Shown here in pieces: positions 43,624 through 52,193 of a stretch of 64,000 bases of DNA. The stretch is taken from contig CANLVP010000002.1 in NCBI GenBank assembly GCA_947494675.1, positions 930,001-994,000 of the forward strand. Reading direction: 5' to 3'. A program made the translations under genes and the position numbers. The DNA comes from an uncultured Paracoccaceae bacterium. Lineage in GTDB: Bacteria; Pseudomonadota; Alphaproteobacteria; Rhodobacterales; Rhodobacteraceae. A model generated the notes under the pieces. That model ran no database searches, was not told the DNA's origin, and saw only the letters and a program-made list of their open reading frames with translations. Position 1 is the stretch's first letter, and each line of letters opens with the position of its first letter.

Positions 43624-44424
43624 TCAGAGGTTCTCGTCGGTGACATCAATGCCACGGCGCACGGTGATCTTTGGTGCCGCAGCATTCTCTGGCACCGGTG
43701 ACACTTCTTGCAGCAGGTCAGACAGGCGCAGCAGTTCCAGCGGCTTGTCCTCTGCCCCGATCTGGTTGCGCAGCGTCAGGCTCAGCGTGCCGGCCTGTTG
43801 TGCGAGTGCCAGTCGTTGACCTTCATCGGGGGTGACTTCGACGGTCACGGTCCGCGCAATCTCTGGCGTGTCATTGCCTTCGTTTGAATCCTGATCGACC
43901 CCGATCACGCGCACATTTTGCAGGATCGTCACGGTGCGCATCTTCTCATTGCGGCCCTGGGTCAAAAGCACGTCAACAAAATCGCCTGGTGTCACAAATC
44001 CACCGACCGCGGTTTCCGCATCAACCTTGATGGCCATGGCACGCTGGTTGGGTGACAGACTTTGCACGATAGTGACTTTTTCGCCCCAATCGCTGACCCG
44101 CGAGCTGAGGATCAATTCACCTTGCGCAATCGCCTTGCGGGCGCGGCGCGGTTCGACCCCTTCTGCGGGCAAAAGGTCTGCGGGATCGGTGAACACACCG
44201 GCAGGCGTTGACTCGCGTGGCCAGTGGATAGTGGTAATCAATTGCGCCTCGATCGCCTGTCCAAAGGCGATATCGCGACCGGCGACCAAAACGCCGATGG
44301 TTGCGGCCTCTTCGGTCCGGGTATCGCGTTGCGCCTGCTTTGCCAGAATGTCCTGTGCAAAATAGACAGACCCCCCAGCGGCACCCAGACCGACGACGAC
44401 CAAAAGAAGCGATGAAAGACGCAT
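43624..44424 (-). CDS. cpaB: Tad pilus assembly protein CpaB/RcpC
   Basis: 266 residues. An N-terminal membrane anchor (SLLLVVVGLGAAGGSVYFAQ) and an SAF domain (about 45-110, GVLVAGRDIAFGQAIEAQLI), then the RcpC region with GGFVTPGDFVDVLLT. It links inner and outer parts of the pilus machine and normally works with the secretin CpaC. In this locus no cpaC follows; the next gene is tadG. Confidence 0.93.
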   Translation of the reverse strand: MRLSSLLLVVVGLGAAGGSVYFAQDILAKQAQRDTRTEEAATIGVLVAGRDIAFGQAIEAQLITTIHWPRESTPAGVFTDPADLLPAEGVEPRRARKAIAQGELILSSRVSDWGEKVTIVQSLSPNQRAMAIKVDAETAVGGFVTPGDFVDVLLTQGRNEKMRTVTILQNVRVIGVDQDSNEGNDTPEIARTVTVEVTPDEGQRLALAQQAGTLSLTLRNQIGAEDKPLELLRLSDLLQEVSPVPENAAAPKITVRRGIDVTDENL

Positions 44425-44488
44425 GGTAAGATCCTTTGTGTGGCATGCCCCAAGTCGGGCAAGAAAACGGAGAACCGCGCGCGGCGGC

Positions 44489-44662
44489 TTAGTTTGGCAT
44501 GGAACTGCCGGCAGCGTTCAGTGCGGTGCCGATCTCTCCACCGAGGGCGACGAGAGTGACGGACCCGACCAGAACGGCCAGCGCGATTGCGATTCCATAT
44601 TCGACAAGCGTGACGCCACGCGTGTGATGGATGAATTGAGTTAGGTGCTGCAGTAGAGGCAT
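44489..44662 (-). CDS. flp: Flp-type pilin (first of two)
   Basis: 57 residues, easy to miss because of its size. Leader MPLLQHLTQFIHHTRG, then the mature helix VTLVEYGIAIALAVLVG with the Flp-defining Glu-Tyr pair at +5/+6, ending SSMPN. Cleavage by CpaA would fall after the Gly. Nearly the same core as the second pilin at 44744-44923 but with a more polar leader. Major or minor subunit of the Tad pilus. Confidence 0.88.
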   Translation of the reverse strand: MPLLQHLTQFIHHTRGVTLVEYGIAIALAVLVGSVTLVALGGEIGTALNAAGSSMPN

Positions 44663-44743
44663 GGAAAGACCTTTTTAAACAAAAGGATGGAATGAAAAGC
44701 CGTCGATTTGCGTCGACCACAGATCGACGGCTTTTGCTTTGGC

Positions 44744-44923
44744 TTAGTTCGGCATTGCGGTGCCAGCAGCACCCATACCTGTGCTGATCTCACCAGCCAG
44801 TGTCGACAAGGCAGCAGTGCCAAGTGTCACAGCAAGCGCGATAGCAATACCGTATTCGACCAGCGTCACGCCACGATCATCGTGGCGGAAACGGATCCAG
44901 GTTTTCAGAAGCATATCTTTCAT
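44744..44923 (-). CDS. flp: Flp-type pilin (second)
   Basis: 59 residues. Leader MKDMLLKTWIRFRHDDRG, then VTLVEYGIAIALAVTLGTAA and a tail ending GTAMPN. The ATG at 44923 with AGGA five bases upstream defines the usual leader length; a longer frame is rejected. It is the promoter-proximal gene of the tad operon and probably the major pilin. A gap of 81 bases separates it from the other flp. Confidence 0.9.
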   Translation of the reverse strand: MKDMLLKTWIRFRHDDRGVTLVEYGIAIALAVTLGTAALSTLAGEISTGMGAAGTAMPN

Positions 44924-45359
44924 AACTTTCCTCACTAAATAAAGCGCCCGATGCAGACGCAGGTAATTGTCGCCGCAACGGGCCACATCATCAGGCTAGG
45001 CTTTTGGAAGTGGTCTGGAATGATCTATCCGAAGCAGTTTTGCACGCACAGGTTGCAATTCTCTGCAATACTGATGGCTGGACCCTGGGCCCGCATTTGC
45101 TCAAAGCCGTGCGATTCTCTGCGACACTTGGGTTACAAACGTCTTTGCTGCCGGTTGCTTGGAAACGACAAGAATTTCTTGAGACGTTTACAGAGGGGCC
45201 TAGTCTGAGCCGTCTCAACGAGGCCGCTCGAACCCATACTTTCACCGATGGTCTTCGGTCCGTTGATCCGGAGTCATACGTGCCAAGACATGATCCGCGT
45301 TCACACCAAGCATGATCCGGTTCAATGCTCTCGCAATTAGGTGCCCAATAGCGGGCTAA
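44924..45359. other. Non-coding stretch upstream of the tad operon
   Basis: About 430 bases between the first pilin gene and the integrase remnant. It must hold the tad promoter, but no consensus boxes stand out. An open plus-strand frame (45004-45315) begins at TTG without a ribosome-binding site. A 9-base direct repeat, CATGATCCG, recurs at about 45291 and 45312. Confidence 0.4.
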
Positions 45360-45892
45360 TCAGGGTCGATCATCCGGGCCGTACAGTTTGTTGCGGCGCA
45401 GGTAAGTGACCCTCTGTTTGAAATAGTCAAAGTAGTCTTCGCCGACAGGCAAAAATGATGCGACCACGCCGTCCCACGCGCCAGTTTGCATCAGAGTTGA
45501 AGTCATAACCTGCCATCTCCAATGAGGGGTGTGGTATCTCACCTACAGCGCTGGTGACCCGCTGGCCCTTCGCATCCATGTTGAAATAATCGGCATCAGA
45601 ATGGCGGACGCGGCTTCTGTATCCGGTTTGATCGGCCAACCAAAAAGATGAAGGCCTTTTTCGCCGATCGCGTGACCGTTGACCTATAAAGCGGCTTGCA
45701 TGTCGACTTGCTGACCTTCGCGATGATTTGACCCTGGAATTTGATCACCTGTTCGATGCGAAAGCGCTTGAAGCTGGCATAGTTGGTGCTGGTTTCAAAG
45801 CGCAGGATCGCTTCAGCAGCCTTGAGAACCCGCGAAGCATCCTTGCGCTTAGAGCGTCTGCCTGTCGGAATGGCCGCCTTTGAAAGGGTCAT
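45360..45892 (-). pseudogene. Broken tyrosine-recombinase (integrase) remnant
   Basis: Three minus-strand frames join into one recognisable phage-type integrase. First comes VLKAAEAILRFETSTNYASF and KRFRIEQVIKFQGQIIAKVS. A one-base insertion in a T run (A run at 45642-45646 on the plus strand) breaks the frame before LADQTGYRSRVRHSDADYFN. After a second break and an internal deletion, TGAWDGVVAS and YLRRNKLYGPDD follow. The catalytic C-terminal residues are lost, so it is dead. It lies about 230 bases downstream of tRNA-Thr, the usual position of an integrase beside its attachment site. Confidence 0.7.
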
Positions 45893-46119
45893 ATCTGACT
45901 CCCCTGCTTTTCCTGATTAAGCAGAATTGAACCTCCCTGAAATCTTTAACCTTTTAGGACTTATCGCGAGGTTTGAGGTTTGAAATCCGAACGTCTGACA
46001 ATGGCATGTTGGGGGCTGTCGCATCAACCGCCACCGGACAACACCGGTCAACAGGACTTCACAGCCGCCCTAACACAAAGGCAGATCGGACATCATTATG
46101 ACTATCTTGATTGTTGAAA

Positions 46120-46195
46120 TGGTGCCCCCACACGGACTCGAACCGCGGACCTACTGATTACAAATCAGTTGCTCTACCAGCTGAGCTATAGGGGC
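46120..46195 (-). tRNA. tRNA-Thr (anticodon TGT)
   Basis: A 76-base cloverleaf on the minus strand. The acceptor starts GCCCCTA and pairs with TGGGGGC, the D arm is AGCTCAGCTGGTAGAGC, the anticodon stem-loop CTGATTTGTAATCAG carries TGT, and the T arm holds GGTTCGAGTCC. CCA is encoded. Reads ACA (and by wobble ACG) threonine codons. Its 3' end is a likely integration site for the element whose integrase lies downstream. Confidence 0.97.
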
Positions 46196-46236
46196 ACTGG
46201 CGGCTCTTTAGCGTCCCTTTTCGCCGCTGACAAGCC

Positions 46237-47880
46237 TTAGCGGTTCGCACGTGCCAACAAAGCGACAGCCGCCAGCCCGACAACCGAAATCACCAGCGCT
46301 GCCGGAGCCGCTTCAGCAAGGTTTTCGAGCGAGGCTTTGGCGTGGACCCGTGTGGCCAGCGTGTCCTCATGGAACAACATCAGCGTGGCCGGCAGCTCCT
46401 TCACCGCGTCCACAAACACTAACAGCAACGCCGACCCCACAGAGGCGCGCACAAGCGGCAAATGCACCGCGCGCAAGGTGCCGCCCGCTGTGCGCCCCAA
46501 GGACCGCGCGGCCATGGGCAAGCTGGGTGCGACGCGCCCCAGGGCCGCATCCGCCGTGCCTTGGGCGATGGCAAAGAACCGCACCGCATAGGCCACCACC
46601 AAAACGCCCGCACTGCCGGTCAGCAGCAGCCCCGGGTCGTCGCCTGTGATCCACAGAATCGTGTCCGCCAAGCGGTTGTCGATCCAGACCAGCGGCACCA
46701 GGACACCCAACGCCAAAACCGCGCCCGGCACGGCGTAGCCAAGCCCGGTGATCGGCATTAACAGCGCGGGCAAACGCTTGCGGCTCATCCGCACGCCGTA
46801 GACCATAAAGACGCCGCCCACCACGGTCACAACCGCCGCTGATCCGCAAACCAAGAGCGTCCAGAACACCGCCTCAATCAGGCCCGGGGCCGCCCATTCG
46901 GCCGCATCAAAGGCATGGCTCAGGATCACCATAATCGGCAGTACAAAGCCCATGATCACGGGCAAAGCGCAGATCACCGTGGCGATCCAAGCCTTACGGC
47001 CCTGCAGGGGTGCCGGGGTCACCGGGCGCTGGTTGCGCGCCCCTGCGGCAAACCGGCTTTTGCGACGGCTGATCTTTTCCAACGTCACCAGAATGACGAT
47101 CAACGACAGCGCCACGCAGGCGATCTGTGCCGCACCACCCAAATTTCCGCCCTGCCGCCAGACCGAAAAAATGCCCGTGGTCAGGGTCTGCACTGCAAAG
47201 AAATCGACCGTGCCGAAATCATTGACCGTCTCCATCAGGACAACCGCCACACCTGCCGCAATCGCAGGCCGCGCCAAGGGCAGGCCCACCCGCCAGAACC
47301 GCGCAAAGGGCCCTGCCCCGAGCGCGCGTGCGACCTCAAACCCCGCGCCGGATTGCTCTCGGAACGCGGCGCGCGCCAGAATGTAGACGTAAGGAAACAG
47401 CGCAAGGCTCATCACAAAGGCCGCCGCCCCGCGCGTGCGGATTTGCGGGAACCAATAGTCGCGCGCGTTAGCCCAGCCAAAGGCCTCGCGCAGCGCCGTC
47501 TGCACTGGCCCCGCGTATTCCAGAAAATCGACCAAAGCATAGGCGCCGACGTAGGACGGGATCGCCAGCGGCGTCAAAAGTGCCCATTGCAGCCAACGCC
47601 GACCCGGAAAGCGGTACATCACCACCAACCACGCCGTCACGGTGCCGATCACCGCCGTCGCAACGCCGACACAGGCCATTAAGACGCCGGTGTTATACAG
47701 ATACCGCGGCAAGGTGGTAGACCGCAGATGCGGCCAGATATTCTCGGTCGGGGTGGCGGCAAACCAGATCACAGCGGCAATTGGCAGCAACACAATCGTG
47801 GCGATCAACGCTGCCCCCAGCGACCAAGGGTTGGGCAGAATCGTGCGACGCGGCAATTGTTGAGCGATTTGATCAGGCAT
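46237..47880 (-). CDS. Iron(III)-type ABC transporter permease (FbpB/ThiP-like, fused double permease)
   Basis: 547 residues with about 12 helices and two permease halves. The EAA-like loops are in EVARALGAGPFARFWRVGLP and MAARSLGRTAGGTLRAVHLP. Proteins of this form import ferric iron or thiamine with a periplasmic binding protein and an ATPase, neither of which is next to it here, so it appears orphaned. It is transcribed divergently from the 47963 gene. Iron is the more common substrate for this type in roseobacters (inference). Confidence 0.88.
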   Translation of the reverse strand: MPDQIAQQLPRRTILPNPWSLGAALIATIVLLPIAAVIWFAATPTENIWPHLRSTTLPRYLYNTGVLMACVGVATAVIGTVTAWLVVMYRFPGRRWLQWALLTPLAIPSYVGAYALVDFLEYAGPVQTALREAFGWANARDYWFPQIRTRGAAAFVMSLALFPYVYILARAAFREQSGAGFEVARALGAGPFARFWRVGLPLARPAIAAGVAVVLMETVNDFGTVDFFAVQTLTTGIFSVWRQGGNLGGAAQIACVALSLIVILVTLEKISRRKSRFAAGARNQRPVTPAPLQGRKAWIATVICALPVIMGFVLPIMVILSHAFDAAEWAAPGLIEAVFWTLLVCGSAAVVTVVGGVFMVYGVRMSRKRLPALLMPITGLGYAVPGAVLALGVLVPLVWIDNRLADTILWITGDDPGLLLTGSAGVLVVAYAVRFFAIAQGTADAALGRVAPSLPMAARSLGRTAGGTLRAVHLPLVRASVGSALLLVFVDAVKELPATLMLFHEDTLATRVHAKASLENLAEAAPAALVISVVGLAAVALLARANR

Positions 47881-47962
47881 CTCAAGCCCGCCCTAGCCGA
47901 AACCGTTTCCCCTGTCCAGATTTGCCGCTAAGATGGGGAAAACAAGGCTGAAAGTCACAGGC

Positions 47963-48838
47963 ATGCAAATCGCTTTCCACATTGGTGCAAATTGCACGGA
48001 CGAAGATCGTTTGCTCAAATCGATCCTCAAGAACGGCGACCTGCTGGCGGATCACCACATCAAAGCCCCCGGCCCCGGCAAATACCGCGCGCTGATCCGC
48101 GAAACGATCCAACAGCTTGACGGTGCCGCGCCTGAGCCCGACGCACGTCAGGTCTTGCTCGATGCGATTGATGACGCCGACGACACGCAGCGGCTGGTGA
48201 TGAGCAACGCAAACTTCATCTGCATCCCCAACCGCATCTTTGATCACGGGCTTTTCTACGAACAATCCGCGTTCAAGATGCGCGGGCTGATAAGCCTTTT
48301 CCCGGGCGACGAGATTGAGGTTTTCTGCGGCCTGCGCGACCCCGCCACCTTTTTGCCTGCCGCCTTTCAGGACAGCAAAGCCGATGTCTTTGGCGACTTC
48401 CTGCAAGGCACGCCGCTTGGCGATATCCGCTGGTCTGACGTCATCCGCCGCATCCGGGACACCGCGCCTGAGGCGAAGCTGACCGTCTGGTGCAACGAAG
48501 ATACGCCGCTGATCTGGGGTGATCTGGTGCGCCGCATCGCGGGCCTGCCCGCAGACACCCCTATCGATGGCGGTCACGACCTTTTGGCGACGATCATGTC
48601 CCCCGACGGCATGAACCGCTTTACGACCTACATCCGCAAACATCCTCCCAAGACCGCCGAACAGGAACGCAAGATCATCATGGCGTTCCTGGACAAATTC
48701 GCGCTTGAGGATGAGATTGAAGAGGTCATCGATCTCCCCGACCTTAACGGCCCCATCGTGCAGGCGCTCTCAGACGCCTATGACGATGACGTGGCGATGA
48801 TCGCCGCCATGCCGGACGTCACCTTCATCTCCCCATGA
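47963..48838 (+). CDS. Hypothetical protein resembling roseobacter sulfotransferase-fold proteins
   Basis: 291 residues. It opens MQIAFHIGANCTDEDRLLKS, reminiscent of the VHIGxxKTGTTS start of sulfotransferases, but the P-loop Lys and Thr-Thr are replaced by acidic and other residues, so PAPS binding is doubtful. The LISLFPGDEIEVFCGLRDPA segment resembles the strand before the 3'-phosphate motif. The ATG at 47963 is preferred over a start 30 bases earlier because it gives this N-terminus. The stop overlaps the next gene by four bases. Confidence 0.65.
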   Translation: MQIAFHIGANCTDEDRLLKSILKNGDLLADHHIKAPGPGKYRALIRETIQQLDGAAPEPDARQVLLDAIDDADDTQRLVMSNANFICIPNRIFDHGLFYEQSAFKMRGLISLFPGDEIEVFCGLRDPATFLPAAFQDSKADVFGDFLQGTPLGDIRWSDVIRRIRDTAPEAKLTVWCNEDTPLIWGDLVRRIAGLPADTPIDGGHDLLATIMSPDGMNRFTTYIRKHPPKTAEQERKIIMAFLDKFALEDEIEEVIDLPDLNGPIVQALSDAYDDDVAMIAAMPDVTFISP

Positions 48839-49899
48839 GCTATGACTTCGACGCCTACGTCGCCGCCCCCGTCCCGGCTGCATTCCTGCGAAAATCCGGC
48901 GAGGGCTGGCAACTTAACGTCTATGACGCGACGCCGGTCCAGCCCGAAGATCTTGCCCAAAACATCCGCGATGTGATTGGCGACCGCCGCCTGCTGATCC
49001 AACTCCACCTCGAAGGCGAGACATGGCCCGATGCGCAAGAGATCTGGGAACGCAGCATTTTCGCGCTGATCGAACATGACGACGCAGTGTTTATCGACCT
49101 GCAAACTGATACCGTCATGTCCGCCCAAGGCAGCACACAGCTTGCGGCACCCCCACCGCCGAAACCCCGCGCCGCACCGCTGACGATGGCCTTTTACCGC
49201 GACCCGACCCTGCCCTTTGGCCGCACCGAGCGGGAGGCCTTGCTCGACGCCATGGAGCGCGCCACCCCTAAGGCGCTGCCTCGCCGCTACGGCTGTTGGG
49301 AACCGATGCCCCATACCTATGCCGAAACCGGGCGCGACCATTTCCTTGATCTGTGGGATACTGAAGACGACATTTTCTGGCGTGGCACAGCCCCTTTTGG
49401 CTGGGGATTTCAAGGGCTCGGCGTCGTAAACGAACCACCACGAACGCATAACGCCGCGGGCGGTTTCCGCTGCGCCCGGCTGGAACTGGAAATATCCGCC
49501 ACCGTGCTCAAGTCACCCAAGCGCAAACGCGAATTGCTCACGCTTTTCAAAGAGATAGGCAAAACACTTGATGTATTCTATGCGGAACTCGTGGCGGGTG
49601 AAACCGCAACCCGCGCCTGGTTCTGGCGCGGCATTCCGACCAAAGAGACGCTTCTGTCTGCCGTCGGTACGCCCTACGCTGGCCTCTGGCCCGCTTACGT
49701 CAACGATGCAGACACCCAACGCGCTGGCACGCTGCATATCCGCGACGGGCTGACGCAATCTGCCGCTTGGCTGGCACCGCCAGATGACCTTAGGGCACCA
49801 GCGCTGCCGCTCGAAAACCCGCTGAACTCAAAACCGCCGCTGGCAACCGTGTTTCCCTTCGCGATACCGCGCAGGCCGGAACACGCAAGCCGCCGATAG
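48835..49899 (+). CDS. Hypothetical protein coupled to the preceding gene
   Basis: 354 residues, no membrane helix or signal peptide. Contains a Pro/Ala-rich hinge at about residues 104-114 (AAPPPPKPRAAP) between an N-terminal domain of about 100 residues and a larger C-terminal domain rich in Trp and aromatic residues (GCWEPMPHTY, DIFWRGTAPFGWGFQGLG, TRAWFWRGIPT). No family recognised. Starts in an ATGA overlap with the upstream gene and ends two bases before the convergent gapR stop. The two are probably a functional unit. Confidence 0.6.
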   Translation: MSYDFDAYVAAPVPAAFLRKSGEGWQLNVYDATPVQPEDLAQNIRDVIGDRRLLIQLHLEGETWPDAQEIWERSIFALIEHDDAVFIDLQTDTVMSAQGSTQLAAPPPPKPRAAPLTMAFYRDPTLPFGRTEREALLDAMERATPKALPRRYGCWEPMPHTYAETGRDHFLDLWDTEDDIFWRGTAPFGWGFQGLGVVNEPPRTHNAAGGFRCARLELEISATVLKSPKRKRELLTLFKEIGKTLDVFYAELVAGETATRAWFWRGIPTKETLLSAVGTPYAGLWPAYVNDADTQRAGTLHIRDGLTQSAAWLAPPDDLRAPALPLENPLNSKPPLATVFPFAIPRRPEHASRR

Positions 49900-49901
49900 G
49901 G

Positions 49902-50171
49902 CTACATGCCCAGCGCGGATTTATACATGTCCAACACGGCCTCTTCCTCGGCCAGATCATTGGCATCGCGCTTGCGAATAGCGATGACCTTGCGCATGAC
50001 CTTGGTGTCGTAGCCCCGGCCCTTCGCCTCTGCCATGACCTCTTTCTGCGCGTCCGCAATATCCTTTTTCTCGGCCTCCAGACGCTCGAACCGCTCAATA
50101 AACTGGCGCAACTCCTGCCCTGCGACGGATGTCACGGTATCGCTGCCTGCGTTTGCGGATGTGTCGGTCAT
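49902..50171 (-). CDS. gapR: GapR family (DUF2312) nucleoid-associated protein
   Basis: 89 residues. The DUF2312 core includes [38 protein letters not shown] and [20 protein letters not shown]. In Caulobacter GapR is an essential AT-rich, overtwisted-DNA-binding protein ahead of replication forks. The start at 50171 with AGGAGA seven bases upstream removes 16 spurious residues. Confidence 0.93.
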   Translation of the reverse strand: MTDTSANAGSDTVTSVAGQELRQFIERFERLEAEKKDIADAQKEVMAEAKGRGYDTKVMRKVIAIRKRDANDLAEEEAVLDMYKSALGM

Positions 50172-50279
50172 GGTCTGCTCTCCTGTCTGGGCCAGACCCT
50201 TCCCTAGCTTGGCTTTCAACCGCTTGCAAGCCGCGCATCAAGGCGGTAGCCACGCGCCAGAAACCAAGAGGAAATGCCG

Positions 50280-50495
50280 ATGGAATGGCTGGTCTGGACA
50301 GGTGCTGCAATCTCGGTTCTGGGGCTTCTCGGGATCGCGCTGAGCGTGGTGCAGGTGGTGCGGGCCAAACGCGCGGGCCTTGACGATGACGCCCTGCGCG
50401 CACGCCTGAACAGGGTGCTGCCGCTGAACCTTGGCGCATTGTTCCTGTCAGTGATCGGCCTGATGATGGTGGTCGTGGGCGTGCTACTGGCCTAA
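50280..50495 (+). CDS. Small two-helix membrane protein
   Basis: 71 residues. Hydrophobic helices at about 4-22 (VWTGAAISVLGLLGIALSVV) and 48-70 flank a basic loop (RAKRAGLDDDALRARLNRV). AGAGGAA lies six bases before the ATG at 50280. Its stop overlaps the convergent sqrR stop by a few bases. Small unknown membrane protein; found beside gapR in this window, without visible functional link. Confidence 0.65.
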   Translation: MEWLVWTGAAISVLGLLGIALSVVQVVRAKRAGLDDDALRARLNRVLPLNLGALFLSVIGLMMVVVGVLLA

Positions 50496-50803
50496 TCCGG
50501 CGCGCAAAACACCTCGTAAAGACGTTCCAACACCGGCCGCACACGCGGATCGCTCAACCGGTAACGCACGCTGCGCCCCTCTTTGGAACAGGTCACCAAC
50601 CCTTCTGCCCGCAACCGCAAAAGCTGACCAGAGACGTAGGACTGGCTCGCCCCCAACAGGGTCACAAGCTCACCCACGGTACGGTCCTCTGGCACCAACG
50701 CGCACAAAAGCCGTAATCGCGCGGGGTTGGCCAGGACCTTTAGCATATCCGCCGCCTCATCTGCGGCGACTTCCATTGGATCGACTTCACTCGTCGTCTG
50801 CAT
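50492..50803 (-). CDS. sqrR: ArsR-family sulfide/persulfide-responsive repressor (SqrR/BigR-like)
   Basis: 103 residues with a winged helix (about 20-90: LKVLANPARLRLLCALVPED, SQSYVSGQLLRLRAEGLV). Cys34 and Cys100 are spaced 66 residues apart, exactly as the redox pair Cys41/Cys107 of Rhodobacter capsulatus SqrR; a third, Cys72, is in the wing. Persulfides link the pair and release DNA. Divergent from the persulfide dioxygenase operon, with a palindrome between them. Confidence 0.9.
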   Translation of the reverse strand: MQTTSEVDPMEVAADEAADMLKVLANPARLRLLCALVPEDRTVGELVTLLGASQSYVSGQLLRLRAEGLVTCSKEGRSVRYRLSDPRVRPVLERLYEVFCAPD

Positions 50804-50829
50804 TCTTTCAACCTAACCTATCGGTCAAT

Positions 50830-50849
50830 ACATTTCAATATTGCAATGT
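50830..50849. promoter_or_regulatory. Candidate SqrR/BigR operator
   Basis: A 20-base near-perfect palindrome, ACATTTCAATATTGCAATGT, with nine of ten pairs matched, in the 90-base divergent promoter between the repressor and dioxygenase genes. Size, AT content and position suit an ArsR-family dimer controlling both directions. Inferred. Confidence 0.6.
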
Positions 50850-50893
50850 GTCGCAAACTCTCTATCTTGTAGCCAGACAAGAAAGGATAGCCA

Positions 50894-51757
50894 ATGACAC
50901 CTGACGTTGCCGCATTCTTTGATAACGCCACCAATACTGTATCTTACGTAGTGCGTGAACCCGAGGGCGCAAACTGCGCCATCATCGACAGCGTGCTTGA
51001 TTATGATCAGGCAGCAGGCCGCACCGACACCGCATCCGCCGATCAGATCATCAGCTATGTGCGTGACAACGGCCTGACCGTGGCGTGGATCCTTGAAAGC
51101 CACGTCCACGCCGATCACCTTTCCGCCGCCCCCTATCTGCAAGAGGCTTTGGGCGGCAAAATCGGAATCGGCGACCAGATCACGGTGGTGCAAAACACCT
51201 TTGGCAAAATCTTCAATGAAGGCACGCAGTTCCAGCGCGACGGCTCACAGTTTGACGGGCTCTTCAAGGACGGCGACAGCCTGCACATCGGGCAAATGCG
51301 CTGCGATGTGATGCACACCCCCGGCCATACCCCCGCCTGCCTGACCTATGTGATCGGCGACGCGGCATTCGTGGGCGATACGCTCTTTATGCCCGATTTT
51401 GGCACTGCCCGCTGTGACTTTCCCGGCGGCTCTGCGGATGATCTTTATAACTCGATCCAGCGCATTCTGGCCCTGCCCGACGACACCCGCATCTTTGTCG
51501 GCCACGACTACAAGGCACCGGGGCGCGACGAATTCGCGTGGGAAACCACCGTGGGCGAGCAAAAGGCGCTCAACGTCCATGTCGGTGCCGGCAAACCATT
51601 GGAGGATTTCGTCGCCATGCGCACCGCACGCGACGCAAAGCTGGGGATGCCCCGGCTGATCCTGCCCAGCCTGCAAACCAACATGCGCGCGGGCAATCTG
51701 CCCGAACCTGACACCAACGGCACCCGCTACTTCAAAGTGCCCATCGACACACTCTAA
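50894..51757 (+). CDS. Metallo-beta-lactamase-fold persulfide dioxygenase (Blh/ETHE1-like)
   Basis: 287 residues. Iron/zinc ligands are H70, H72, D74 and H75 (ESHVHADHLSA), then TPGHTPAC, AFVGDTLFM and IFVGHDYKAP. The family (PDO, or the N-terminal part of Blh) oxidises glutathione persulfide to sulfite. It lacks the rhodanese/DUF442 domain that is fused in some Blh proteins; that domain is encoded separately at 52634. First gene of the cassette under SqrR control. Confidence 0.9.
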   Translation: MTPDVAAFFDNATNTVSYVVREPEGANCAIIDSVLDYDQAAGRTDTASADQIISYVRDNGLTVAWILESHVHADHLSAAPYLQEALGGKIGIGDQITVVQNTFGKIFNEGTQFQRDGSQFDGLFKDGDSLHIGQMRCDVMHTPGHTPACLTYVIGDAAFVGDTLFMPDFGTARCDFPGGSADDLYNSIQRILALPDDTRIFVGHDYKAPGRDEFAWETTVGEQKALNVHVGAGKPLEDFVAMRTARDAKLGMPRLILPSLQTNMRAGNLPEPDTNGTRYFKVPIDTL

Positions 51758-51767
51758 GGACATCATC

Positions 51768-52193
51768 ATGCAAACTGACTGGATATGGGGCCTCGTCGGA
51801 GGCGGCCTGATCGGCACGGCTGCAGCCATCTTTCTGCTGATCAACGGGCGGATCATGGGCGCCTCTGGCATCATCGGTGGGCTTGTCGACGGTTCTGGTC
51901 GCGATAGCAGCGCTGAACGTATCGCCTTGCTCGCCGGGCTGGTGGGGGTCCCCGCCCTGCTGGCGTTGATAATGGGCGGGGCGGCAACGCATCTGACCTC
52001 CAACATCTGGGTGATCATCGCAGGCGGGCTCTTGGTCGGCCTCGGCACGCGCATTGCCAATGGATGCACCTCCGGCCACGGGGTCTGCGGCATCAGCCGC
52101 CTGTCGCTGCGCGGCATCGTCGCCACCGTGTTCTACATCGGCGCGGGCGGCCTGACCGTCGTCATCTTCAAACACATCCTGGGGGTCATCTGA
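51768..52193 (+). CDS. pmpA: YeeE/YedE-family membrane protein, first half (PmpA-like)
   Basis: 141 residues, four hydrophobic helices. The conserved Cys-containing loop GTRIANGCTSGHGVCGISRL is the hallmark of YeeE/YedE proteins that move thiosulfate or reduced sulfur compounds. The second half-transporter starts within its stop (TGATG). Together they correspond to PmpA/PmpB of sulfide-detoxification operons, in the inner membrane. Confidence 0.88.
   Translation: MQTDWIWGLVGGGLIGTAAAIFLLINGRIMGASGIIGGLVDGSGRDSSAERIALLAGLVGVPALLALIMGGAATHLTSNIWVIIAGGLLVGLGTRIANGCTSGHGVCGISRLSLRGIVATVFYIGAGGLTVVIFKHILGVI

Noticed and set aside
45004-45315. Plus-strand 103-codon frame upstream of the tad operon
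   Set aside because: Starts at TTG without a ribosome-binding site, no recognisable domain, and lies in a stretch of decayed sequence.
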